Assembly: GCA_021399435.1 (NCBI GenBank)
Contig: JAJTUP010000162.1
Span: 1-62,114, forward strand
Reading direction: 5' to 3'
DNA length: 62,114 nucleotides
Source of the DNA: Diaporthe sp. PMI_573
Taxonomy: Eukaryota; Ascomycota; Sordariomycetes; Diaporthales; Diaporthaceae
The stretch's first letter is position 1. Each line of letters opens with the position of its first letter. The translations under genes were made by a program, and so were the position numbers. The notes beneath the pieces were generated by a model. It worked only from the letters and a program-made list of their open reading frames with translations, was not told where the DNA came from and searched no databases. Of the stretch, positions 34,401-44,321 are shown one piece after another.

Positions 34401-34480
34401 GCGTTCTGATTGGCTGCAGCAGTGATTAGTCATTCGAGGGCGTGCAGCCTCCAAATTTGGGCGTGCGAATCTCCGATCTC
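31433..34480 (-). mobile_element. Complete Mutator-like element (MULE)
   Basis: Perfect 59-bp terminal inverted repeats lie at 31433-31491 and 34422-34480, beginning GAGATCGGAGATTCGCACGC. The element is 3,048 bp with a single long transposase frame on the minus strand. The 9-11 bp target duplication expected of MULEs is not evident: the left flank is ATAAAATTA and the right flank is a run of A. The left subterminal region (31492-31750) has a diverged relative at 56.7 kb. Confidence 0.93.
31755..34184 (-). CDS. MULE transposase (MULE/DDE domain, SWIM-type zinc motif)
   Basis: About 809 residues from ATG at 34184 with no intron or stop. The N-terminal third is DNA-binding-like (Cys/His around CKWRAIANKTK and EHRHCCHG). 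The catalytic MULE core has the first Asp in LSLDCTYSTNNKKMPFFHG, the second in LFITDYDNALMNAL, and the downstream CVFHMNMNI pair. An acidic low-complexity insert (EEEAEEETEDAEEEE) splits the domain. A SWIM-like Cys motif (CNALSCTCPIYTQYGLIC) follows, and the C-terminus is Ser-rich with a nuclear signal. With perfect inverted repeats this copy may be autonomous and active. The same strand has no second gene. Confidence 0.93.
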   Translation of the reverse strand: MSEYPDYSGLEAQWQTDCQQWNGSITATNHRRPALSNPPMYLKLFNDGYDTYADLKADLDEATKLAGWLTVAQRSKPDVVTLGCSRGAPRPSTATRNNASTIKAGCKWRAIANKTKSTSGKWKLVIQEHRHCCHGPQVVPEAQRGWTKLTDEHHDFLARTARDPSLAKPKKLEAALRREYPQVQLGPNTMKDWLARFRKEKQGIYTPTQAALRFLEEKDCWYRFARDVEGRVTGIFWCEKQQMAWIRERRFSRCLSLDCTYSTNNKKMPFFHGTAVTHTKKNLPLFQGIIDNERESGFRWLLEQVHLLLKEYKADDPTLFITDYDNALMNALEYEFPQAHHQLCVFHMNMNIVLNIKKKWQKPTAPGEEEAEEETEDAEEEEAEAAIASLNAPARNKATISTKVPKLKDIPYTRQALFDLLKFMEYSTDREVYDTAWQRLQEKFKDQKAILNYLKTYYVDDEEQIVGKWAAHQTCRILNFGLRTTSSTESMHRKLKVYLGHGIGNALYLVEACHEALEDTARGFLVEEARQKTASLAKYNGLSWLGRLPFQVSWAALELLVRTRQQALQILKNKLPRRCNALSCTCPIYTQYGLICASRMADREEANLPLERADVHEVYWLDRDLSSGNLLLTVLSPKRVTATKGRPRETATFATSEEGAFTRAIMAKQTSSTTTSLGSKAGDKTRATTASVQRINSAWEHNDTTLQSLDDEDLNRRNAQGRAQKRRSGPTSSAPAALVGIPSSSRQPAKRQRTGRQTVNQLPSIDLEADDVDDIDVSNDDRGKETQGTIVCGGTDDCPIDLSSDGLSD

Positions 34481-34814
34481 AAAAAAAAAGTTATGCTGAG
34501 ACCCCGGTCGCTTTGGTTGGTTGTGAGCAAACCTCCAATTTGATTGGTCGAAACCTTAAATCTTGCGTGCTGATTGGTAGATCAAAGCTTCAAATGTATT
34601 GGCTGCATCCCCATCCCGCCCCGCTTTTAATCCTTACCTCTGCACCTCCATCCTATTGGCTGGCGTCCCTGTCGCCGCGCTTGTGAAACCTAAAGCGTGC
34701 TATCCCCACTGCCTTTGGGGCTGTTGATTCTCCCCAGCCTCCTTCCTTCGTCTTCTTGGTGTTTTCCTTTATGCTGCCGTCGCCACTCTATTTTATATTT
34801 TATATATTCCCACA
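34481..34814. other. 5' flank of the DUF3716 gene
   Basis: Contains several ATTGGCTG/ATTGGT-type (inverted CCAAT) motifs at about 34555-34665 and a TATA-like TATTTTATATTTTATATA at about 34788-34806, just upstream of the ATG at 34815. This arrangement suggests a real promoter. Confidence 0.5.
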
Positions 34815-35749
34815 ATGCCTGCGCCGCCCGCCTCTCCAGCGGCCTCTGGGCCACCCGTGCTGTGTGATGGTATCGTTCCTTCCTTGTGCCTGCTTGGTAG
34901 TGCTTTTCTGACCTCCTCCGTCGCAGTTGGCCGTGACCTGCTCGATCGCCTGCATGTCTCCGCGGCCATGCGAAGCAACAGGGCCGTGTCCATCCTGTCG
35001 CGGTCTCCCGTCAGGAGGGAGCTTGTTCAGCGGAATTCTGGTAGGCGGCTGTCGCCTCTGATTTATACCCATCGTGTCGTCGCCGTTCTCGTCCAGGCCA
35101 CGGGTTTTGAGCGCCAGCCCCCGTGTAACCGCTGCATGCGTGAGAATGGCCCGTGGAACCAGTGTGTGGTGGCCCAGACCACCGAGCCGTTGCAGACTAC
35201 GAAGGGGGCGTGTGCCAACTGCTGTTGGAACAACCAGTGCTCTCTCTGCAGCTTTCGTAGGCGCGTCCGCTCCTGGTTGACGGGTTCCTTCTTGCTGACC
35301 TGCTAGATGCCGCCCACCCCGAGCGAAGGGGTGTCTCGCTCACTACGATGCGCCTGCCGAGGGCTACGCTCCTGGACTGTCTCCCCGCCGGGAAGAGGTG
35401 GGAGTCTATGCTCCAGTCTCTTGGGAGGCCGGGCATCGCTTCCCGTGCCGGGACGTTTTCGAGGTTAACGGGCCCTGAGCTGGTAGCGAGGTATGAGGAG
35501 GCTATCTCGCATGCTGCGGCTGTGTTCGGCTGTATAACGCAGCTCACGGAGGAGTATCATGCGCTTGGCCGGGAGATCTCGGAGTTGATGTTAATTCTTT
35601 CCCTACACCAGACCTTTGAGCCGCGGGCCAACGCTGCTAACCCGGGTCCGGTTGTTGATGATCCCAGGACGGCATCTGCCCTTGCTGACAGTTTCGAAGG
35701 CATTGATGATGCCTCGGAAGGGGTTGATCACGCCGCCCCGGGCGGCTGA
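34815..35749 (+). CDS. DUF3716-type cysteine-rich protein next to the Helitron
   Basis: Exons 34815-34869, 34927-35256 and 35307-35749 join in phase (57-bp and 50-bp GT-AG introns) to give 275 residues. Exon 2 has the fungal DUF3716 signature: ATGFERQPPCNRCMRENGPW, a central Cys, then GACANCCWNNQCSLCSF, eight regularly spaced cysteines that probably bind zinc. Exon 3 is helical and polar (LTGPELVARYEEAISHAAAV, ITQLTEEYHALGREISELM). Function unknown; such genes are repeated in many Pezizomycotina genomes (recalled, not checked). The stop is 168 bp from the convergent stop of RepHel, so the gene may travel inside the Helitron. The 6-bp-stem hairpin GGTCCGCTTCGGACC at about 35820 lies between them. 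Confidence 0.7.
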
Positions 35750-35916
35750 ATTACGCCCTTGCACCAGCCCTATATCACTGTCCCCTCGCCTCGCCGTACT
35801 GCGCCGTCCTGCCGCAGACCTCGGTCCGCTTCGGACCTATGGGATAATCACGTGGTAGTCTATCGGTCCCCTAGGCCATATGGCATAACCAGTTCCCTCG
35901 GGCCACTGCGATTAGG

Positions 35917-38900
35917 CTATGGTTCAGGCTCATGACACCGGTTGCCGTGGATCTCTTCATACCGCCTCGTGGTCTCCCTGGCGAGCTCCCTAAGCCCCCG
36001 TATGCCCTCGACCAGCTCCTCGGGCATGCGTACGTCGACAAACTGCGCGGCATCCAGGGGCTGGATCAGCGAGATGTCCTCGAGCCTCCGCACGCGCGAC
36101 AGCTGCACGTACATGCTTACCGCGTCACACTTCTCAACGTCCCCGGTTGTTCTTCCGAGGGTCCTCCCATAGAGCCCCAGCAGTGCCCTGCCGAGCGTAC
36201 GGCCCTGTGCCTTGAAGTCGGTCATTGCAAGGCCGGGTGTGCAGGGCAGACCCCTCCGGACGACCCCCAGCTTAAAGCCGTTGCCCTGCCTGGCCGGGCA
36301 GAGCGACTTGGCGTACTTGCTGGGCAGGCGGACATTGCTGGCCGGGAGCATTATGCACTTGGGCGGGAGGCCGGGTACGATGATGTCCTCGGTTGTGGGG
36401 GACTTGAGGAGGATGCCGCTGGGTGGGCCAAAGAAGACGGTGAGCTTGTCGCTTATTACAGTCCCCTCGAGCCCTGGCGGGTGAAGGATCCCTGCTGCGG
36501 TGAACTCGGCGCCGTTGACTACCTTCAACCCCATATACTTGTTCGTGTTTACGATAACGGGCATCCCCTCGATGTACGGAAACATCCCGGGTACGCTGAG
36601 CTGACCCTCATCACCTAGCAGCATCGCCGCCATCCTCTCGGATGTGCTGGGGACCCGTGCTTCCCATTTGTGTGCCGACAAGTACAGCGACAGGTGGCGC
36701 CCTGTTACCTCGCTGTATGCGAGTGCGGCGTGGAGTGTCAGGTCCCATCTGTGACGGTTAACGGGTATGATCGCCCGCTTGCCGTCGGTGAAGTTGAATC
36801 GTGTGTCCGCGTCGTACCGCGACTGGAGTTTCACTGCGTCTTCGATCGTCTGCTTGCCCTCTCGCAGGCGCTCGAGGAGGCCGAGCAGGTAAGCGTCGCC
36901 CTGCGCCCGTTTCTGCTCCTCGAGCATCACGACGTTGGTGAAGCGGTTCCAGAGCTTCTTCGCCTCCATCTCCTTCCACCGCCTCTCCGTGGCTCTGGAG
37001 TTCGGCTTCGCGCTGGTCGCCGCTGCCGCGATCCGCTGGAACTCGCAGAGCAGGCTCTTCTGCAGGACCGGCCCGAACTGGAGGAAGTCCCCCGTGAACA
37101 CGACAACCGGGAGCCCGCCGAATGGCTTATCCGGGAAGCCCCGGAGCACCCTCAGCCTCTGGTCTATGTCGTACAGCGTGGCCAGGCCTAGCATGCTAAC
37201 CTCGTCGACGACCAGCACGGTGCGTCTCCGCCACCGCTGCTTGGCCCTCTCCGCGTTGGTGCCTGTCATAGGCTCGACAGTTGTTCCATCAACATCGCGG
37301 AATGCAAGGCCAACGGCGGAGTGGATCGTCGTTCCTTTGATACCTGCAGCGGCCGCTCCTGACGTTGCTGTAACGACGAGGTGGCTGTTGGCCCCCTTGG
37401 CAGCAAACACTTCCCTGAGTGTATCGATCAGCCACGACTTGCCCGTCCCGCCACCTCCCCCGATATACTGGAGGTGTTGTTGGTTCGCGTCGTTGGTATG
37501 TACGTCCAGGGCGTCGCAGATGAGCTCTAGCGCTATCTTCTGCCTCCGGTTCAGGGTTCTCTTAGCACCTACAACTTGCGCCACCCTTGAGAAGCTGTCG
37601 CTGGGTGCCAGTCCAAGCTGCGCGTGCGGCAGGCCAGGTGTTGATGGTGGCTGTGGGAGGTATACGGCATCAGCGTTACCATCCTCAAAACCTGTCTCCA
37701 CGGCGGGGTGGGGGGGCGCCTGCTCCTCGTCGTCGTCGCCCTCGATCGCTCGCATCCTCTCCTTGTGCATGCGGTCTTGTGCTGCCTTGGCCGTCTTGAC
37801 GTCCCGCTTGGCCATGATGATATGCCCATGCTGGACGGTGTTTGGGGTTAGATCTGGGTCCTCCTCGATCCCATCGCTGGCATCGCCCTGGCCAAGTTCT
37901 TCCAGCAAGGCGTGCAGGGTTGGTGCGTCCTTGGCGACGCCACGTCCGTCGCAGAGGCTAGTTACCGCGTCGTGGAAGGTATTGCGGAGGTCAGTACTGT
38001 CTGGTTGCCATGCCATGCCCGGGTCGAGGGCGTCCTCGGCACCATCATACTCGGCTCCCCCATCGCCCTCGCTCCGACTCGCCCAAAGCCTCGCATCTTT
38101 TCTCGCATCTTCCGCGCTCTTGTGGAGTAGTTGGATGTTGTTGACGACGTCTGCAACCCGCCCTGGCATCTGTGCTCTGAGGCGTTCCCATAGCCGTGCA
38201 ATATCAACGGCCTCGTCCTGTGCAAAGTCCTCCCATGGTACGAATAGGGCAAGCAGCACGACCACCGACCTAGTCCTGGTTAGCTTCCACACTTGATAGA
38301 TCTTCCTTTTATAGGATATACCTCATGTGGAACCCTGGTTCTGTTCCTTGCACGTCGTAGTCGAGGTGCCCGGTGAAGATGGGCACCGCCTCGTTCTCAA
38401 CCGTAAGAAGCTCTTGCGTCCAACTTTCACTGTCGGGCAGAGTGGACTCAAAAGGTATGTATTTTGCTGCCTGTACCTTAGTCCTCACGCGTACCCTCCG
38501 TATGCCAACCACAGAGAGGTATTCATAGAAACACAGTTCTCGCAAGAGCCCCCCACGGTGGCTATAAGCCTCAAGGGCTGGGAGGGTGAAGCCATTAAGG
38601 CTGATGCCGACTACCTCCGGTGCCGCCCGGAGCTGGATGTCCGGCCCTGCCGCGCCTCGCAGGCTGTCCCACCGGCGAAACACCGCCCAGTACAGTGTGT
38701 TCAGGTGGACGTGTGACCAGGAACCCTGGCTGCTGTAGCTGTTCTTGTAGCCGAGCAGGCTGCTGCACACCTCGACCGCCGAGACCTCCCGGCTTGTGAA
38801 TATCCGGTTTGCTGCACGGCTTAGGAACTGGCGGGCCTTGTTGTTCTTCTGTGCGGTCTGTTCCGAGGTGGTCTCGGCCGGTGGCTCCTGTTGGCCCTCC

Positions 38901-41900
38901 TGCTCGCCCATGGTCTCCATCACGGTCTTCACCATAGCTGCCCTCTTCCAGAGTGGTGTGTCCAGCTTTGTTGAGTAGTTCGTGGCGTAGTATGCCATGG
39001 ACAACCCGGCCGAGTTGGTCGGCAGGAACGTCGTGTCGGTATTGTGGCGCATTGCCACTGCTAGGGCCGGGCTGTACCGGTTTATACGCTCGTGGTCTCG
39101 CCTTATGTGCAACAGCCCGTCGCTGGTAAACTCGGTTTTCTCGCGTAGCTTCCACGGCGCCTTGAATCGGCAGGGATGTGGGCGCTTTCCCTTGCCGTCG
39201 CTCTTGAAGCTGTACTTTGTGCAGGTTGCGCCACAGCTGTGCATTTGGCACCGGTGCGCTACCCAGTTTGCTTCCTGTCCGAATACCTCGCCCAGCTTTG
39301 AGATGTCCTGGGTGAGGTGCTTGATGTCGGAGAATACGCTTTCCCAGCGGCGATATTGCTTAGCCTGTTGTTCATTACAGCACTATAAGCATTAGTCTTA
39401 TATTATAGGTCGCGTTGCTAAGACAGGCTCTTACCTCGCTGAATACCGAGTCGATATAGTCACACACTTGTAGGCTATATGCCTCGTTTCCAGGCCTGCT
39501 CAGATCGTCAAAAAGGTTGGGGAGTTCTGCATTGGCCTCTAGCCATAAGAGGCCGTGAAGGTGGAGGCCACCACGCTCGTTGGTTTCGACACAACCAAAG
39601 TAACAGGATACCCTACCAAACACAGACTCCTCTCCCACAGCCACAAGGTGCTCAAAGAATAACCCTAGCTCCCGGTGGAAGAACTTGGCTGAGCTGACTG
39701 CATCCCGTATGACGTGTTGGACACGGCCGATCTGCTTCCGGAACTTTTCCATCAGCTCCTCTGCTTCTTTTCCATCGGCTACCCGGAATGCAGCCAACTT
39801 CATGTTAACCTCATTCGTAAGATCGTTCGGGTTGATCGTATACCAGATACATGGCATGCCTCTCTTGAGACAGAGCGACTTGATCTTCCTCCGGCAGTAC
39901 AGCCTCTCCTCGTTCGACATATGCTGCCGCTCGCCAAAGGCGCTTACCTCTCGCATGAGGTATGCCACCCTCTCGTTGGTCGTGCTCCGCGTCTCCTTGT
40001 ACTCTGCTGCAGCCTGCTCGACCTCCTCTGGAGTTAGGGTTGCCGCTATCTCTTCAATCCTGCCAAAGGATGCTTTGTTCATGCGGCTGTAGCTTATTCT
40101 TCGGTTCTCTGACCTCACAAGCATATTGAATACCATGAACGGGAATGTTGGGTGAGTTGCGAAGTAACCCCCTGATCTACACAGTTAGGTCATATTCGCA
40201 TGATAAATTTGGGGATGCATAGTAGCGGTACATACCATGCCTCTGGAGCAGCGTGCGTGCCCACGGTCTGAGATAGAACCCTGTTTGCTTGTGGCCCTGG
40301 GTGTCGTCTTGGCCAGCTGGGCCCGTGTCTCGCATGCCCTCCTCCTCATTGTCTCGTACCCTCGGTCCGCCGCGGCCCGAGGGGAATAGGCACGGAAATG
40401 TCTTGGGGAAGAAATCTGGGTCGTTTGAGTCCGCCAACTCTTCACCTCTCCGGCTTAGGATGTATAACCCGGCGTGGCTACCCGCGAGGCTTGTTGCCTT
40501 GTTGGCACTGTCCGGCTTCCTTCCTCGCGTCCGTCTTCCAGCATCTGCCGCGGCCGCCCGGAGGATGTGGAGGCGCTCCTCTGGTGTATGCTCACCATCC
40601 ATCTCTGTGCTGATCAGGCCGGTTGATGTGAGCTCGCAGAGCTCTTCCTCAACCTGGCTGGGTTCCATATCAACCGGCTCTAGTGTGCCTGTGTGAATTG
40701 CCCCCAGCCTGGTGTTGCTCTCGGCCTCGAGGCGAGCGGCGTCGGACTCCCTGTTCTCGAGCTGGGTAAGGACCTCCTCTGCGGTCCTGATAGGCGCATC
40801 AGGCCGGCCACGCTCTGCGGCTGACACATAGTGGCCCGTCCGGATCTCATCTTCCGCGCGCAGCTCTTGTGCCACCATCTGCTCGTATAGCTCTGCTGGC
40901 ACTTCGGAACCGGGTGAGGGCCGTCCCCAGCTATGAAGGTTCTCCTCGCTGATTTCAATGCTCCTGTAGTGGTCATTGTGGCTCTTCAGCCACACGAGCG
41001 CATGCTTGACCTTCTGAGGGTTCACTGAGAGCATGAAGTTGAGATGCTGAGGTGCTGGCTTCCGGGGCCCGACGAAGCAGACGTGTATCCGCTCTCTTTC
41101 CTCTAGGAGCGGGTGAGGTAAGACGTTGGCAGCAAGGCCCTGGACGTCGTTAGGCACAGGCATAATATGACCCTTGATGTGCCTCCGGTACCGACCGCTT
41201 GTGCCCTTCTCGAGGTCGATGGTTACCTTGGTGATCCAGCCGCAGGGGATATAGATCCCTATTAGGCGCTCCTCAAGCGGGGAGAGGCCCTTGAGCTCAT
41301 CAGGATAGCGGTGGACGCAGGGGAGGGCGAGATTGTTCACACGGCAGGGGTATGGTAGCTTTTCCTTCCTCAACGACTCATTACAGTCTTGACACACGGG
41401 GATAGTTGCCTGGCCATCCCGAGGAAAACATTCGCCGCAGTCGAAGTGCTCTCTATCTGCTAGAGGGATCTGCTCTACCACTCCGTGATAGAGGGGCTCT
41501 AGCTCAGCCCAGGTGCTCTCCACTACGGCACTTGGTGCCCGCTGCTGATAGCAAATCCTGCAGTGGCTTGTTTCGAGCGTTGTGTCGTCGTTCATGCTGT
41601 CGTGGAACGCCTTGACCCTGGAAAGTACTGTGTTTCGGTCTACGGGACGGCACCAGGCATGGTTTGCAGAATCCTCTAGCCTTCGCAGATGGCGCTGGTC
41701 TGCTGCCTGTACTCTCTCTTGGACGAGTTTCTGCCTGGTTCTATCATCCGTAGATGATGACTCCCTGTCATTATGAGGTTTAGTCACGTCCTGCCGTCTA
41801 TCAATGGGCAAATGTAGTACTAGGCCACCGTCACGCGTGGTTGTAGACTCAGAGGCGGTGCTACGAACCCACATAGGGCCCTTGTTAGTATGTCCAACGC

Positions 41901-42387
41901 CATTTCCTAACCTAGGTTCCTCGACCCTCCGCTCGAGTCTGAGGACGGTTGGACTGGCTACTTGGGAGGGTATCCGTATGGGGATGTTTGAAATGCTGGA
42001 TACTGCTTCGCTTTGACTGTTGTGTGACAGGTCAGTGCTTATACCTACACTTCTATGGCTGCCTCCACGTCCTTTCCTTGGGGTGGGGGGACTGATTTCA
42101 GGGTTGCTCTGTGCTGGGGTGAAGATGGTTGTTGTATTGACGAGTCTGGAATTTTGACTTGTTCGGCTCCCTCTGGAGCCTTGTATGACGCTGGGAAGAC
42201 TGGCAGCAGGGATGCTGGCAACTCGTTCCAGTTCTATGCCCTGGGATGGTCTGATAGTCGTGATTGTGGTTGGGGGCACGGGATTCTCGGTTCTTCTATT
42301 CCCTCCGCGTCCTTTCCTTGGGCTCAACATGATGTTGGTTGGTTTAGGAACAGGATTGTCGTGTTCTTTATGTTGGGATGTTGCCAT
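35917..42387 (-). CDS. Helitron RepHel protein (DUF6570-like, Rep HUH, PIF1-type helicase)
   Basis: Four exons (42387-40236, 40171-39435, 39364-38322, 38269-35917) join in phase through 64-, 70- and 52-bp GT-AG introns into about 2,094 residues. The N-terminus is Pro/Ser-rich, followed by a DUF6570-like Cys region (VCQDCNESLRKEKLPYPC, then RLIGIYIPCGW). Exon 2 carries the rolling-circle initiator: CIWYTINPNDLTNE, the metal-binding HUH motif GGLHLHGLLWLE and a candidate catalytic Tyr in VCDYIDSVF. Exon 4 is a 5'-3' superfamily 1 helicase: Walker A IGGGGGTGKSWLID near residue 1580, Walker B VLVVDEVSML, then VVVFTGDFLQFGPV and a late VRLPSKYAKSL region. Predicted to nick, unwind and transpose single-stranded Helitron DNA in the nucleus. 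No stop or frameshift found. Confidence 0.93.
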
Positions 42388-42848
42388 TATAATAAGTGTG
42401 AATATATTTGGTGTTTTGTAAAATCTCGGGTTCTCCCAACTGTATCAAACACCACCTCAGGTATCTTGGAAAAAAGTTCACCCAGATATTCTTTACTGGG
42501 AACTCTACTCGCCGAATAAGCTTTAGTAACCCTGTACTTGAAGGGCATCGAGACTCCCGGGCCCCTCAAGAAGATGTAACCTTATATGCGCCTTCCCCTG
42601 GCCCGCATCACCATAGAAAATGGACCCACCAAACCCCCTATATTATACACTACTATTAGCTTTTAAAATTCATGTCAGGGACTACCCATACCTTCTCCCA
42701 TCCCCCCCCCCCATATCCTGTGTTGTTCTTAGACCAACCTGCTTCAGGATCTTCGTTCCTCCCCCGACCCTTCTCACCCATTGCTTTTCCTCTCGTTCTC
42801 TTTCCTAACTCCTACTATAAGCCTTGCAATCAATCCTTTCCCATTGAA
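42388..42848. promoter_or_regulatory. Bidirectional intergenic region between RepHel and the accessory gene
   Basis: 460 bp separate the two divergent ATGs (42387 minus and 42849 plus). It contains TATATTATACACTACTATTA at about 42639 and pyrimidine-rich tracts just before 42849. Likely a shared divergent promoter; inferred from layout only. Confidence 0.45.
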
Positions 42849-44126
42849 ATGGCTGCCACAGACATGTCCCAGAAGCAGGAGCTATCTACCTACTGGCCAC
42901 AGTCCGAGCCAAGCCCGCCGTCGCCATGGGGTCTCCCGCTTACAATGGTTGCTATTGGCAAGATAGTAGCAGCGGAGACTCTTGATATGGATGATCAAGT
43001 TTTCCGATATCAGAACTGGACTGGCCAGATCCATATTCCCATCGATACCCCCGAGTGGCTATCTGACAACTTTCCTGGCATGCTTGACACCCTCCACGCC
43101 GGCGCCTTGGTCCTGGACATCTCTCGCTTCCACAGAGGGGGCAGCCTGTCACCGGGTGAGTGGGAGGAGCAGTGGTTCAGCATCATCTGCGAGCCACACT
43201 TCAGTTATGTCCCCTGTGCTCTGTCCAGCAGCGATGAGGTTGCCTATAAGCGTCTGGCCTGGATACAGGACGATGCCTTAACTCCGTCAGCCCTTCTAGT
43301 CCTTCTATTATATCTCCGATCTCCTAACTTACCTATTGATAGTATATCTGAGCGACTCTGTGCCAACCTCCCTTCCCGGTTCCCTGTTACACCGCCCTTT
43401 ATAACCTTCAACGGCTTTGTCGACACCGGCAAGTTCCCCCTTGCCGACAACCCAGTCATCGGGCTACACGAGATCACGCGCAATTCGTCAGCTGCCTTCA
43501 AGGTCTGGTCGAGATTCGCAGTCACAGGTGCGGCTGCTACGCCTAAGACCGGATGGTATGCGAATTACATATACGCCATGCTGCCCAACTGCAAGCCACA
43601 CATGAAACAAAAGTGCAGCGACTATCGTGCCGAGACCACCCCATTCCGCAAACATGGGAAGAAGGCCTACGTCACTGGGTACCTCTGGGGTTTCTGCCAC
43701 AAGGAGCGGGTATTCTCTGCAGACTACCGTTATAACCCATTGGAGTTTGTTCCCCTGGTTGAGATCAGCAAGATAGATTGGGCGATTGGCGAGCCGAAGC
43801 AGCATACTGTCTCTCGGGACCCCTTTGCGACCCCATCGGCGCGGGACGCGCCTGGCGGTCGCAAGGGCAAGTTTGTCTTTGACCCCTTCGCCCAGATAAT
43901 AGCTGATAACAAGGACCCTGGCTCCCCGTCCAGACCACCCCGTACCTCCTCGCTGGGACAGGCTCCTGAGGTTTCCACGCCTGAGACCGATGACACTATA
44001 GACGTCATTGGTAATGGGAAGAAGAGGGAGGCGGACAATGAGAGTGTTGAAGACGCCAGCGATGGGCCTACCCCTGTAAAGCGGTCGAAGCAGGGAAGTT
44101 TGCGGGGGAGGAAAAGGCTTATGTAG
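42849..44126 (+). CDS. Helitron accessory protein of unknown function
   Basis: The frame is open from 42672 but coding character starts at MAATDMSQKQELSTYWPQ (42849), giving 425 residues. Blocks: TMVAIGKIVAAETLDMDDQV, FRYQNWTGQIHIPIDTPEWL, GALVLDISRFHRGGSLSPGE, FVDTGKFPLADNPVIGLHEI, a Cys/His-containing segment (MLPNCKPHMKQKCSDYRAE), then YVTGYLWGFCHKERVFSADY and EFVPLVEISKIDWAIGE. The C-terminal 100 residues are polar with basic patches (NGKKREADNES, PVKRSK, RGRKRL), so nuclear localisation is likely. No domain is recognised. Its place as the divergent partner of RepHel and its intact state suggest a role in Helitron biology, for example single-strand DNA binding, but this is only inference. 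Confidence 0.75.
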   Translation: MAATDMSQKQELSTYWPQSEPSPPSPWGLPLTMVAIGKIVAAETLDMDDQVFRYQNWTGQIHIPIDTPEWLSDNFPGMLDTLHAGALVLDISRFHRGGSLSPGEWEEQWFSIICEPHFSYVPCALSSSDEVAYKRLAWIQDDALTPSALLVLLLYLRSPNLPIDSISERLCANLPSRFPVTPPFITFNGFVDTGKFPLADNPVIGLHEITRNSSAAFKVWSRFAVTGAAATPKTGWYANYIYAMLPNCKPHMKQKCSDYRAETTPFRKHGKKAYVTGYLWGFCHKERVFSADYRYNPLEFVPLVEISKIDWAIGEPKQHTVSRDPFATPSARDAPGGRKGKFVFDPFAQIIADNKDPGSPSRPPRTSSLGQAPEVSTPETDDTIDVIGNGKKREADNESVEDASDGPTPVKRSKQGSLRGRKRLM

Positions 44127-44321
44127 TCATACTGGGGCAGGTTGCTACTATATGTACCAGTTGTGTGCAGACTACCGTGATTTTAGGCGCTGAAACGATT
44201 TAGATAAATCAATTTTAACTGAGTTATATATAACGTCAAGCACCACCGAGCGAGACACTTTGAAGCACCAACAGCATAACAACCTGAATTACAGCACCAC
44301 AATAATAAAAATCAATTGGAT

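Larger units (their letters stand above)
35917..44126 (-). mobile_element. Helitron (autonomous-type), boundaries not defined
   Basis: Minimum extent from the RepHel stop to the stop of the divergent accessory gene. Helitrons lack inverted repeats and insert between A and T; I could not identify a convincing 5' TC end or 3' hairpin plus CTRR end. The element could also include the DUF3716 gene to the left (from about 34.5 kb). All coding parts are intact, which suggests a recently active copy. Confidence 0.88.

Noticed and set aside
31421..34489. MULE target-site duplication ATAAAATTA versus AAAAAAAAA
   Set aside because: Only 6 of 9 positions agree, and AT-rich flanks make that uninformative.
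35815..35835. GGTCCGCTTCGGACC hairpin as the Helitron 3' end
   Set aside because: No CTRR tetranucleotide follows at the usual 10-12 nt on the RepHel strand; it may be a terminator instead.
35932..38296. Long plus-strand frames (228, 173 and 453 codons) opposite the helicase
   Set aside because: They are antisense shadows of the GC-rich RepHel exon 4; the minus strand has all conserved helicase motifs.
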